This document shows, one piece after another, positions 1-9,716 of a DNA stretch of 33,214 nucleotides. The stretch is from Chara braunii (Eukaryota; Streptophyta; Charophyceae; Charales; Characeae), in the NCBI GenBank assembly GCA_003427395.1, contig BFEA01000046.1, forward strand, positions 683,855 to 717,068. The letters run 5' to 3'. Made by a program: the position numbers and the translations under genes. The notes beneath the pieces were generated by a model. The model saw only the letters and a program-made list of their open reading frames with translations. It was not told the DNA's origin and ran no database searches. Positions within the stretch are counted from its first letter, which is position 1. Each line of letters begins with the position of its first letter.

Positions 1-210
1 CACTTCAGGACCATTCAGGATTTTCATACTGCCCAAAACTCTCACTTGACCACTTCAGGACACCCTTCACCACTTCAGGATGCAGCCTGCCTAAACAGGT
101 GGTTTTCAGGGTCTTCGGACCTTTGACCACTTCAGGACCATTCAGGATTTTCAGACTGCCCAAAACTCTCACTTCAGAATTTTCATTCCTGAATTTTCAG
201 CTACCCGATA
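1..210. repeat. 127-bp partial direct duplication
   Basis: A block beginning CACTTCAGGACCATTCAGG at position 1 recurs at 128 with one or two differences over about 46 bases (CATACTG versus CAGACTG inside). The short word CACTTCAGGA also occurs alone at 51 and 71. This is two copies of a larger repeat that probably continues left of the window. No coding signal is visible. Confidence 0.75.
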
Positions 211-221
211 ACCGTTTGTGT

Positions 222-392
222 GCAATCCATGCTTTCCGTCATTCTCAATGCCTCTTCCATTCAGGTCCTTCGGCCAATGCAATCCATGCTTTCCGTCATT
301 CTCAATGCTTCTTCCATTCGGGTCCTTCGGCCCGTGCAATCCATGTTTTCCGTCATTTTTTCCACGAGCCAAATTCACATGCATTCCTCCCC
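222..392. repeat. 57-bp tandem repeat, about three copies
   Basis: Units start with GCAATCCATG at 222, 279 and 336, an exact 57-bp spacing, and contain TTTCCGTCATTCTCAATG and GGTCCTTCGGCC. Because 57 is a multiple of three, all frames stay open across the array, which explains the overlapping small ORFs on both strands. I regard those as by-products of the repeat. Confidence 0.85.
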
Positions 393-790
393 GGCTATTT
401 TGCCCGTCCTTTCTCTAGTCCTGCCAATTTCACATGCATCGCCCTTTTCCACCCTTTCTTACATCTGGCTTAATTATCTTCACATGCGCATTACTTGCTT
501 CATTTCATATGCATCTCTCTTCTGGGCATCTCGTCGGGCCCCTTTTCGAAGCCCTGGTGCCCGCCTCTGGGGTCGGAATGTCCATGCTTCTTCTTTCCTC
601 GGTACTTCTGGTCCCCCTTTTTCCGTTTGAGGTCGTTTTGTTAGACCTTTCCAGTCTTACGAGGCATTCCGGTTTTCCTTTTCATATGTTCCTTGTCATA
701 TTCTCATTCCGACTTTTTCATGCATGTTTCTTGCGGGCATCGCGCACATTCTTATTGGTTCCTCGTTAGTTTTTCTCAGGTCCGGCTTCA
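393..790. other. pyrimidine-rich stretch without a recognised gene
   Basis: C/T-rich on the plus strand. The word TTCACATGCAT recurs at 373, 428 and (as TTCACATGCGCA) 479, suggesting remnants of a further repeat. The open frames here are Phe/Ser/Pro/Leu-rich and overlap in several frames, as expected from base composition rather than from a gene. Confidence 0.5.
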
Positions 791-1075
791 CCATTTCCAA
801 GGCGTTTTTCCCCAATCATTTTGCCAGACTCTTTTGTGGCCCATTTCAACCATTTCCAAAGCAATTTTCATAATCATTCCGCCAGGCTCCCCTTTGGCCC
901 AGCTCAACCATTTCCAAGGCAATTTCCACAATCATCTTGTCAGGCTCTCTTGTGGCCCATTTCAACCATTTCCAAAACAATTTCCAAGCTCATCTTGCCA
1001 GACTCTCTTGTGGCCTAGCGCAACCATTTTCCAAAGCAATTTTCAAGCTCATCTCCAGGTCTCATCTCATTTTTT
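791..1075. repeat. 58-bp tandem repeat, five copies
   Basis: The word CCATTTCC(A)AA recurs at 791, 850, 908, 966 and 1024, a spacing of 58-59 bp. Units share TCTTGTGGCCCATTTCAA and a CAATTTTC/CAATTTCC core. The copies are moderately diverged and the last fades out in GCTCATCTCCAGG. The spacing is not a multiple of three, so the ORF over it shifts between copies and is unlikely to be a gene. Confidence 0.85.
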
Positions 1076-2002
1076 TCCTTTTGCTGCTTTCCCTTTGCAC
1101 GCTTTGTTTTCAGGTAGATGGCACACCTTCCCCCCACTCAATCGCGATGTCCCCATCGCGTCTCTGGTTCTCACTTGGAGGCACGCAGACCTTGCCTACC
1201 AACTGAGTACGCGGGTGTCTGCCCATCAGCCCCTAAAAGGAAGGGTGATCAGTCCTTCCCCTGATGATAACTCACCTCACCTCTTACCCTAGCCTGGCGA
1301 CGACTAGCTTGGAGATGGGCATCATCATTGAGGTGCTTCCTCGCATCCGTAAGGCAGGTCTAGTCCCTACCTCCCAGGATCCCATCGTGCCCAAGAGTGG
1401 CCCCCTCGCGACTGGTCCCTCCCAAGTGGTAAATTTTGTGGATCCAACCTCTTCCATTTCAAGAGAGTTGCGGCTCTCGATCAGTTTGCTAGTGCAGTTA
1501 CGAAGACCTCACGGTTAGTCCTGAAACGGTTGAAATGTTCCGATGGGGCAGTGTCAATGCCCCGTGGTGGTTGCGGCTCCACTCGGTACCTCGCCGGACC
1601 TTCCCCGTAGACGTGCCCTTCAACTTAACGCGAGTGGCCTAGGTCCTTTCCCAAACGGTCAGGATGCCCCTCAACAGCGTGGTGTGTGGTTGGAGAGGGT
1701 CATAAAGACTTAGAAGAGCAACTGTTTGGCCCATCTTGGCGCCCTGGAATTTTAGGAACTCGTCATGAGGCGCAATTCGAACCCTCCGGCTAGAGCTCAT
1801 TGTCGGAGCTGGTTCCGGATGTGCAGTATCGCATTGATACCTTAATCCTTTAACCTGTTTTCCTGCTAATGAGGAATAAGTCACGCTTGGACATTTTCTT
1901 AAAGGAAAGTGGTCCTGGGGTTGTGGTGCGAGCATCGCTTTCCCCCTCATATCGGGCCCTGAGACTAGAAAAAGGTTGGAAGGCTCAATCTTTTGTTATT
2001 TC
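1076..2002. other. unassigned region between arrays
   Basis: No gene can be supported. A plus-strand ORF at 1264-1518 (84 codons) and a minus-strand ORF at 1639-1950 (103 codons) are present, but neither shows a motif I know and both are short for this composition. A tRNA B-box-like word lies on the minus strand near 1769-1790 but no tRNA fold accompanies it. Confidence 0.4.
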
Positions 2003-2605
2003 CATGGTCGGCCCGACGACCTTTCATCTTTTGCCTAGGGTCCTTTATGTATGCAATGCAATTTCCAATTCTCAAGCAAACATCTAATTCCAAGTTTTTT
2101 CCAAGTATTTCACAAGGCTGATTCCCATGGCTGATCCATCTGCCGCTTTCTTTTTCTCATGGCTGACCCGACAACCTTTTTTCTCAACTCATCTTTTTTC
2201 AATGATCGTCCCGACGGTCTCTTTCCCAACTTTCTTTTCTCAATCTATGTATTTCGATGGCCGAGCCAACGGCCTCTTTCTCAAGTCCTCCGCTTCAATG
2301 ATCGTTCCGACGGTCTTTTTCTCAAGTTCTCCACTTTAATAACCGTCCCGACGGTCTTTTTCTCAAGTCCTCCACTTTAATGACCGTCCCGACGGTCTCT
2401 TTGCCAACTTCTTTTTCTCAATGGTTGACTCGACGACCTTCTTATCAATATGTCAATTTCAATGGCCTACCCGACGGCCATTTCTCAATGTGTCCATTCC
2501 AATGACCGACCCGACGGTCTTTTCTCAACATGCCCATTTCAATGGCCAACCCGACGACCCTTTCTCAATATATCCATTTCAATGATCGACCCGACGGCCT
2601 CTTCT
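2003..2605. repeat. about 40-bp tandem array with a palindromic core
   Basis: About 13 diverged units, each beginning ATGR..G, with spacing near 40-41 bp in the regular part (2258, 2298, 2338, 2379, 2420, 2460, 2501, 2541, 2581) and looser to the left. Each unit has a 16-base imperfect palindrome followed by a T/C-rich linker (TCTTTTTCTCAAGTCC type). The clearest unit, at 2382-2397, reads GACCGTCCCGACGGTC, a 7-bp stem around CC. Other units keep a 5-bp stem with different bases: GGTCG/CGACC at 2006-2021, GGCCG/CGGCC at 2259-2274 and GACCG/CGGTC at 2504-2519. Several units carry a mismatch or a G-T pair. Confidence 0.85.
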
Positions 2606-2705
2606 TGCTCATTCATAAGGCAGCCATTCCTCAAGCAGTCATGCAAAGGGACCCCTGTGCCTATTTCCAAAGAGGCAACCCTTGTCAGAGGTCACCTCCG
2701 AACAA

Positions 2706-2880
2706 CCTGGTTAGGGTCGTTCTTCTTTTTCCAATCTCATCCTTGAACAGTCTGGTTAGGGTCATTCCTTTTCCAAATCTCATCCTTAAATAGCCTGGTT
2801 AGGGTCATTTCTTTTCCAAATCTCATCCTTAAATAGTCTGGTGAGGGTCATTCCTTTTCCAATTCCATTACTGACGCTCG
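2706..2880. repeat. 43-45-bp tandem repeat, four copies
   Basis: CTGGTTAGGGTC or a one-base variant occurs at 2707, 2752, 2795 and 2838, each followed by TTCCTTTTCCAA and CTCATCCTTAAATAG. It lies just right of the palindromic array but shares no obvious sequence with it. Confidence 0.85.
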
Positions 2881-3702
2881 AGGGGATGGGCTTTGAGAGG
2901 CTCGGATCCGAATATCCCTTGGGGGTTAGGTGGTGGCCATCAGTTTTCAGCGTGCTATCTTTTCAAATTTTCCTTCTCAAGGCCTTTTGCTTGTCCCTTT
3001 TCGTTCGCATGCATCCGACTTAGCATCTACTGTGCAGGCAGAAACATCCGACCTTTGGCAACGCTAGTCCGCCCGGCTGTTCAACCATAGACCCATTGTC
3101 TCACATACTTTGCTCGTTTCACTTTCATGACTTGCAACATGACGTTGACTCGGTTGGGTTAGGCTCCTAGGGAAAACATTGTCATGTCGTTCTACCCACA
3201 GGTTCCCTAACCTCTCTGACAATGCACCACGTGATCCTCACTGATGCGAACATACATTTTCTTTCGAACCTATAGCCTTTGCAACCGATCCCACGTCAAG
3301 TCCCAAGTCCATCCATTACAACCAGTCTCATGGCTACTGACACAAAAATAGCTTTACTTAAAGAATCAACACTCGGTGTTCATGTCTTAATCGATTTCCC
3401 GTCCAACCTTGCAAAATTGAAATCGAACAGTAGCTTCATACAAAAGTTACTCTTTCCCCCTTATCTCATCCCACCCCATGCCAGTTGACAAGTTCCAATC
3501 TAGCAGATGTCTCTACATACCATGGCTTGGCATACTTGTCCCAACCGGTCCCTTTCAAAAGTTCCTTAACAAAATCAGAGCAAGAAAGACAGAAGGTTCA
3601 GTTCATCTAGTCTACGAATCTCATTCCTTTCACGACCCAACCGTCTATCCCAAATCTGGCTGCCCTTTGCTCTTGTCATCACGTTCCCTTGCCAACCCAT
3701 CC
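2881..3702. other. region downstream of the retroelement coding part
   Basis: On the minus strand this follows the last retroelement stop (3703-3705), so a 3' LTR would be expected here or further left. I could not find a stretch that matches anything upstream of gag, nor a clear polypurine tract. No gene is supported. Confidence 0.4.
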
Positions 3703-4572
3703 TTAGTCCCTAGCACTTGAATCTGTGCTTTGGCGTTTAGCCTCTTTTTCGCTGCTATCCCCCGAGGGTGGCTCCATGCCCAACCCATAAGTCTGAATCT
3801 CATCCGTCTTTTCCTTTGCCAACTGCAGATCCTTTTCAGTGAAAAAGTCCAGCGGCGTAGATGTTATTCCCGCCGCCATCGACTTTTGTGCTCTGACCAT
3901 CCACTCGTGCTTAACCACACTTGCCCATTGCTCAAACCAGTGACTGGGCGATGACCCAAACTCTTCTTCCCAATTGGTGGCTCCTTTATCCATTTTTTTT
4001 GTCGGAAGCTGCCTTTCCTCCCTTGGCCTTCATATCTCATCCGTCTCGTCCTCACTGCTTAGCACGATGACTTCTTAAACCTCATCATCCGGATCACTGT
4101 CCTTTCCATCCTGCCTTTCCTTGTCATGATTGACTTGCTTAGTTTCTTCCCCCTTCCTTTTCATTCTTTGCTCATCCTCCTCTTCTGACCAGGCCGGTAG
4201 TACCTCGCCTTCCTTAGTAGGCGAGGGTTTACAGGCTGGCAACTTCCTCTTTCTTCTTCCTAGTGATGCTCTTGACTGTGGCCCAATAACCAGCACTGGT
4301 CTTTGTCTATCTCGCGATCTATCTGGTTGCCTCCACGGATCCTCACAAGCGGTGTTTGCCCGGTTAATGTCATTCTCGTTATTAAACTCCATCTTGCTTG
4401 GATTGTCTTCTGTACCTGTAATCAATATCAACAGGGGAACAGGAAAGGCCCCAATGCACCCCCATTGTGGAACCCTCCCCAGGTTCAGTCCTGTCTCATC
4501 CTTATGGCCACCCGGTTCCCCAGACACGTGGTCCCATCCAAAGTCTCGGTCACATCCGCCCCCAAGCCTCGT
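3703..4572 (-). pseudogene. third ORF of the retroelement, downstream of integrase
   Basis: One minus-strand frame runs about 290 codons from just after a stop at 4573 to TAA at 3703, broken by TAA at 4075 and TGA at 4030. It begins 236 bases after the integrase stop. Visible parts: a Gly-rich start, a short hydrophobic run (AFPVPLLILITG, near 4430) that could be a weak membrane segment, a long Lys/Arg/Glu-rich part, an acidic Asp/Ser/Glu stretch around the two stops, and a last section rich in Trp and charged residues (HWFEQWASVVKHEWMVRAQK). The position matches the env or accessory ORF of some plant Ty3 elements, but there is no signal peptide or fusion-like feature, and the acidic/basic composition fits a nuclear or nucleic-acid-binding role at least as well. 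I do not recognise the family. Confidence 0.5.
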
Positions 4573-4808
4573 TTATCCCATTGGGTAGTCACGACATCTT
4601 GCCCTCAGAGATTTCATCATCCCCACCCTCACGATGGAATGCCCAGCCCTCGGCATCCATCCCCAGTGTCCCCACAAAAACTATGGTACAATGTCCCAAT
4701 TGGATCCCATGTCCTTCCCATGCACACACACACGAAAGAAAAGAAGACAACAACGGCAAAGAAAAAATGCATGTGATAAGTAGAATCTTTGTTGTCGTAT
4801 TGAGCGGC
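4573..4808. other. spacer between integrase stop and third ORF
   Basis: On the minus strand this has a T/C-rich stretch (near 4725-4765) with a GTGTGTGTG run, then ATG-containing short frames. It could act as a leader or splice-acceptor region for the third ORF, but nothing decides it. Confidence 0.3.
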
Positions 4809-5930
4809 CTATTCTTCTGCTCCCTTGTCCTTAGCTTCTTGTAGCCATTGCTCCACCGGATCCCTGCAGAGGAATCTGACCAGTCGCTGCGCAGGGAACG
4901 GCCCTTTTATGCTGGTCCCATCCAAGTCCTCAACCTCAAAGGTGTTCATCCCCAACCTCTTAGTGATACCATAGGGTCCTTTGAATCTTCGCCCTCACTT
5001 TCCTGACCATATGCTTTCTAGTGCCGAATTCCTGACCAGAACCATTTCCCCCACTTGCAATGGCTCCTTCCTGATATTCTTCACTTGGTCCCACCTGGTC
5101 TTATCCTTCATCTGACTATCGAAGAACCTGTTCAAAATTTCTTCCATGGCTTTCTTATTTTTAGCCGCCTACTCGCATCTAACCTCGATCAATTGTTCCG
5201 TAGTCAGGTGAGGGTCCTCCTCCAGTTTGTTTCATGTGGGTACTAGGGTTTCTATCGGGAAGTCGATTTCCCTTCCATACCATAATTCCGTCGGGACACA
5301 TCCCGTGGTCCTTTTGGGGGTCACATTCTCGGCGAACACAGCTTGCCTAAGGTACTTAGGCCAATTCCCGAGATCGTCCGCTGCTAGCTTCGCGATCGTG
5401 TTTTTGAGCGTCAAATGCCCTCTCTCTACCGGCGCGTTGGCCTCTGAATGGTATGGCTCGATCAATTTGAGGGGCACCCCTAGCCTCCTGCAGGTGTTCA
5501 GGACGTCTTGATTCACGAACTCAGTCTCATTATCAGCAATGAATCTTCTGATGAATGGGTGTCTTAAGTATAAATCCTCGACCCAGTCGGCCACGGCCAT
5601 GCCGGTTTTAGGATTGACTTCGTGGCCATCCTTATTCCCTACCAGCAGCAACCCAATCTCCCTAAAAATACCATCGTACGTCTTGATGAAAAAGAACTCC
5701 TCCTCCCGCCGGGAGCTCGGCTGAGCATCACACATTTGGCTAACCACGTACCCTTGCTTTTCCTGTTCCCAGGATTCCACCACGCTCATCAGCCTTCTCC
5801 ACCCGCCTTCTATGGCTAGTGCCATCCGCTCTTCCCGAGGCCCCACAATACTACCCCAAGCGTCCTTCTCTTCCTTTCGTCCAGCCTTGGTGACCACCCC
5901 TTCTCGGAGTTCTGCTACCACCGTAGAAGG
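4809..5930 (-). pseudogene. integrase (Ty3/Gypsy) with C-terminal domain, deleted N-terminal part
   Basis: Integrase would insert the element cDNA into the host genome. The minus-strand frame is continuous from RNase H through TGA at 5931 down to TAG at 4809, with internal stops at 5232 (TGA), 5169 (TAG) and 4995 (TGA). The second catalytic Asp is in RFIADNETEF and the Glu in APVERGH, exactly 35 residues apart as in DD35E enzymes, but the HHCC zinc-binding module and a convincing first Asp are absent from the roughly 100 residues before it. After the core, VGEMVLVRNSAL, RFKGPYGI and FEVEDLDGT form the usual SH3-like C-terminal domain of Gypsy integrases. I saw no chromodomain. The loss of the N-terminal module without a frame change suggests an internal in-frame deletion. 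Confidence 0.85.
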
Positions 5931-6470
5931 TCATTTCTCTAACGCTTTGATCAACAATTCTCCGGTCATGCAGGCGGTCTCAGCCATCTCATTATCCACC
6001 ACCAGAGTCCCTCCCTCAAGGTCGAGGAATGCATCAATCGGCTCTGCTTCTTCTAGTCCCCCGGGCGTAAAGCTCACCCTGCTCAGGCCGTCTGCTCGAT
6101 TCCTAAGACCAGCTATACGCTCAATCTCGTAGTCAAATTGCAAAATGAACCCTACCCATCTCCCCACGGTGGGATCGATAGGCCTATAGTTCTTTAAAGC
6201 TCCCGCGACATTGGTCGGATCTATCCTCAAGATGAACCTTCTCCCAAAGAGATACGCCTGGAAGGTCTTGAGGCAGTGGGGTATCGCAAGCACCTCCTTC
6301 TTGAACTGAGAATAGCGGCGCTCGACTGAGTTGAGCGTTCTACTTTCGAATCTAATGGGACGCTCCCTCCCATCTTCACCATTCTGGATCAGTACCCCTC
6401 CTACGGCTAACGGTCGGTCTCAAGCGCGAAGGGGCGTCCTACTTCGTCATTGAAGCACGGGGCGCGAGGG
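5931..6470 (-). pseudogene. RNase H domain of the retroelement
   Basis: RNase H removes the RNA strand during reverse transcription. Conserved pieces on the minus strand are a first Asp in FALETD (near 6420), RYSQFKKEVLAI with its Glu (near 6300-6325), YLFGRRFILRIDPTN with the next Asp, and the terminal RNRADGLSRV. Frame shifts sit near 6460 (where the RT frame stops at 6439) and near 6415, where a few bases are missing after FALETD. The domain is followed by about 45 linker residues and then TGA at 5931, beyond which the same frame continues into integrase. The His in LAIPHCL replaces the more usual LAILH context by one Pro. Confidence 0.85.
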
Positions 6471-7300
6471 TAACTTCCTCGGATGTCAGTATCTTCTTCA
6501 AGGTCTGGACGGCCGCGTCCCGGTCCCCGGTCCAGTCAAGCGTGCCTCCCTCACGGATCACGGCCCGAATAGGTTCTGCTATCTTTGCAAACTCCTTTAT
6601 AAAGATTCTCCAGAAGCCCACGACGCCCAGGAAGGCCCTCACTTCTGTTGTGGTTCGGAGGGGGGTAGGCCATTGGGCAATTTTGTCAGTCTTAGCCGGG
6701 TCCGGCTTCCTTCCGTAAGCTCCACAACGGAACCCCAGAATCGTGGCTTCCGGAACTGCCAGGATACTCTTTGGGCCGCTAGCAGTTATATTATACTCCA
6801 GGAACCTCCGGAGCAGCTCTTTGATATCCTGTAGGTAGTTCCATACGAACTTTCTCACCCCTGGCTGAACCTCCGTCTCATCCTTGTCTCGCGCCCCTTT
6901 TACAGGATTGTCATCGATGTAGGGCTCACATTTCGCAGGAAACATATCCCCCGCGACCGCAAGCATTCTCCTTTATGCCTCTGCTACTGCGTTGGTAAAA
7001 CCCATGGGCGTGACCTGCATTTGCAACTGGTCCACCGGTGTATGCATGGCCGTGTAGGTTCTGTCTCAGGCATCCAGCGGAAGTTGATCGTACCCTGAGT
7101 ACAGATCTATCAACGAGTAAATGCTACGTCCCGCATGAGATTCGGCCAGGAGGTCCGCCTGCGGTAGCGACCCCGCGTCCCGGATGGTGACAGCATTTAA
7201 CTTCTGCAAATCCAAGATCCATCTCAAGGACTTGTTGGACTTTCAGAATACAAACCACTTGTTGGCATACGGTAGCGCGGTAGGCTCCGCCACAAAAGAG
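6439..7300 (-). pseudogene. reverse transcriptase core
   Basis: This would copy element RNA to DNA. One minus-strand frame from about 7297 to TGA/TAG at 6439 carries motif A (LIDLYSGYDQL, 7083-7118), motif B (TPMGFTNAVAEA, near 6976-7011) and motif C (YIDD, 6910-6921), then the thumb/connection motif TEVRAFLGVVGFWRIFIKEFAKIA that marks Ty3/Gypsy polymerases. Three stops interrupt it: TGA 7243, TGA 7066 and TAA 6973. At 7066 and 6973 the surrounding residues indicate former Arg and Gln codons, that is CGA or CAA changed by one C-to-T transition. Catalytic residues themselves are intact. The joint to the upstream frame is shifted near 7300. Confidence 0.93.
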
Positions 7301-8130
7301 TCAATCTTTGTCCATCTTTGCCCTGAGGAGCTCTGTTACTTCACCTGCGATTCCAAAGTCGTAGGCGGACCCTTTGTCATTCCAACACTCATGCTCAACC
7401 GTGTGGATTCTGACTGGCGGAATCAACTTTGCATTTAGCCGCCCCTTCTGGTGGTCATTAAAGGCGAAGGCCAAGTGGAACTCCTGGCATGCCTCCTTGA
7501 TTACCCGTGTCTCGTGTTCCGCCAGAAACCCTGCCACACCTATCTTCATGGTTTGTGCTACTTCATCCGGTATCCTATGCCCTTCGGCTGCCCTCCTTTC
7601 CTTGATTACCCGAAGGACTTCTTCCTCATTCTCCATGGCCTCCTCCTTAGTCATTTCCAATAAGATCGAGACCGGCTTCGCCTTTTTCCATACAGGCTTA
7701 TATTTGCGAATGCTTCCTTCCGGGATCTTTCTTCTAAAAAATGAACCGTCGGGGTTGCTTGTGCTACTTCCACAATTTGATGCTGGATGCTAACTAGCTG
7801 ACCGTTCAGGCAGTAGTCCTTCCGAACTTTCTCCTCAAACCTAGCGAGATAGGCGGTATGAACTCCTACCTTGTGATACCTGATCGCCTTGATTAGGTGG
7901 AGTAAATCCGAAATTTCTAGCGTTATCCCGGTGTCTTTGCCTCGGACCTCTTCGCGCTTTGGCAGGCTCGCTCCCTGTTCCACTTCTGTTTCCTTTTCCA
8001 CTACCATAACTCCTAGGGCATCTTCCTCCGGCCTCTGCTTTTTCTGTGGGAGCCCCATCTTGACCCACTCCTTCTTGTTGAACGCCTCTTCTATCATTAT
8101 TTTCACTCTCTCGCTCTCATTCCTTCCATA
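7301..8130 (-). pseudogene. protease-RT connector and RT N-terminus
   Basis: Two overlapping minus-strand frames, 7651-8106 (151 codons) and 7301-7660 (119 codons), are one region split by a shift near 7655. The first is charged and helical, with no motif I know. The second ends with the segment typically found just before RT in this class (AKLIPPVRIHTVEHECW). Together they link the protease to the polymerase. Shifts lie at both ends, near 8140 in a C5 run and near 7300. Confidence 0.75.
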
Positions 8131-8144
8131 CGCGCGAAAGCCCC

Positions 8145-9285
8145 CTTTCTAGCTCTCTCCTCGACGTCCTGTTACTGGGCTCCTCTATGTCCATCATATA
8201 TGCCCCATCATGGAGATGCATGCCTATCATTTCCACATTTGCACACCAGGGTCTTCCGAGAATTATGTCATGGTCCATTTCGTCCATGACGGTCATCCGT
8301 TGGAACGACCATATAGACTCCCTGACCCCGGCTTTGACCGCGCATTTGGTGACATACCCAGAGAAGGGGATTTCCCCGCCAGCTCCTCGGACACTCCCGG
8401 TCGTTTCCTTGTTTATCGGGCACCCGGCGATCGTCGCGAAGTCCTTTCATATGAGTGTGATCTCAGCCCCGCCATCTACTAGTGCATCCGTATGGTGGCA
8501 ACCGATCTGAACCCGTAGCTTGCCTACCGGCAATGCGGGAAAGCTTAACTTCGTACCGGGAGGGGCCCTCATGACTTCGCCTCCCTCCCGATCTGGCAGG
8601 CTCAGTCGAATATCCGCAAAAGCTTTTTCCAAATCGTCTAGGTCGTTGGGGACCCTCTGGAAGTTTGCGACTTCTTGTGGTGCTTCTTCTTGCTTCTCTC
8701 CTTCCTGGTGCCCTGGTTCCTCCTCTACCTCAACTATTTGCCTTGTCAGCAGGTGCTTGAGACCTTTTAAGAGTCTTAGGCTGGCTTGCAGCATTGTTTG
8801 GAATGATACCGATACCATGGTCCCTAGCAGTTTACTAAGGGTGTCATCGATCTCTGGCGTGGCGAGGATAGGTATCTGGTATCGAAACTTCTTTTTCGCC
8901 GTTGTTGCCTTATCGACGGGGGTCTCATCCCTAGGTTTCTCATAGACTCTGTCCTGATCAGACTCTGTTACTCCTGGTGACATACTCGACCCTTCCTGTA
9001 CATCCTCCATGACCGCATCCTGCATGACCTTCTTCGCGGAGGTCCGTTGCCTAGTGGTCACGTTGACCCGGTCTCGTCCATCGCTTTCCATGATAAAGTT
9101 AACCTGGGGCCCTCGCCCCTGCGCCTGGCCCCAAGTGAGTTCCGCCACCGGCTCAGCTTCTACTACAGCAGCGTCTAGGTTGTTGAATGCAATCACGGCC
9201 GACGCATTCCTCCTAGCGAGTTTCAATTTATTCTCTACCCCCGAGGTCCTAAAATTTCTCCGCGCAGGGTCCTGGAGCACCGTTT
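8145..9285 (-). pseudogene. aspartic protease region of pol
   Basis: The protease would cleave the Gag-Pol precursor. The minus-strand frame 8447-9280 starts with a basic part, passes a long charged linker, and reaches the active-site strand TDALVDGGAEITLI (Asp-Gly-Gly instead of the usual Asp-Ser/Thr-Gly) immediately before TGA at 8447. The same frame then continues past the stop through a Gly-rich flap-like section to DHDIILGRPW, the second conserved protease motif (near 8265-8290), and ends with a shift near 8140. The first about 50 bases overlap the end of the zinc-knuckle frame, which could be a relic of a programmed Gag-Pol frameshift or just another indel. Confidence 0.8.
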
Positions 9286-9716
9286 AAGCATGATATCATG
9301 GTTGATCCTCGGGCACATCCGTACAAAGTGTCCGATCAGCGTGCAATATTTGCATTGCTCGTTGGCCGGGTCCCTTCGATTGTTCCCACGGTTGGCAATA
9401 CCCGCGGGCGCGATCGCTTCCTGAGGCGGGAGAGGAGGCCGTACTGCCTGGCTCTGCGAAACCTGGGTTTGCATTACCATCAGAGCGTTCTCTACTCTCT
9501 CGATTTTCCCGTCAACCCCAAGGACGCGCTCATGTAAACTTTCGATCCCTCTCTTTACCTTGTCTCCTGTCTTGCCGGTCAGATATATGACCTCCCCTTC
9601 TTTTAGCAGGGCCAGCGAGTCGATCACGACCATCTTTTCTGCAATGTCCGTTATCGTACTGAAATCAACATCTCTCGTGTTCAGGAACTTCGCGGTTGTT
9701 GGTAGGCTGACAAAAT
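9235..9716 (-). pseudogene. Gag nucleocapsid part with CCHC zinc knuckle
   Basis: Minus-strand frame with an open reading frame at 9235-9633 that extends upstream to about 9716, where it joins the capsid frame by a one-base shift in an AAAATTTT run. It has an N-terminal coiled-coil-like part (IESLHERVLGV, KIERVENALMVMQ), a Pro/Gln linker, and the knuckle CKYCTLIGHFVRMC, which fits C-x2-C-x4-H-x4-C exactly. The knuckle binds element RNA during packaging. The frame closes at 9235 after overlapping the protease frame. Confidence 0.85.

Noticed and set aside
99-630. Overlapping plus-strand ORFs at the left end
   Set aside because: Generated by the 57-bp repeat, whose length is a multiple of three.
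1769-1790. B-box-like GGGTTCGAATT on the minus strand
   Set aside because: No matching A box or cloverleaf could be drawn around it.
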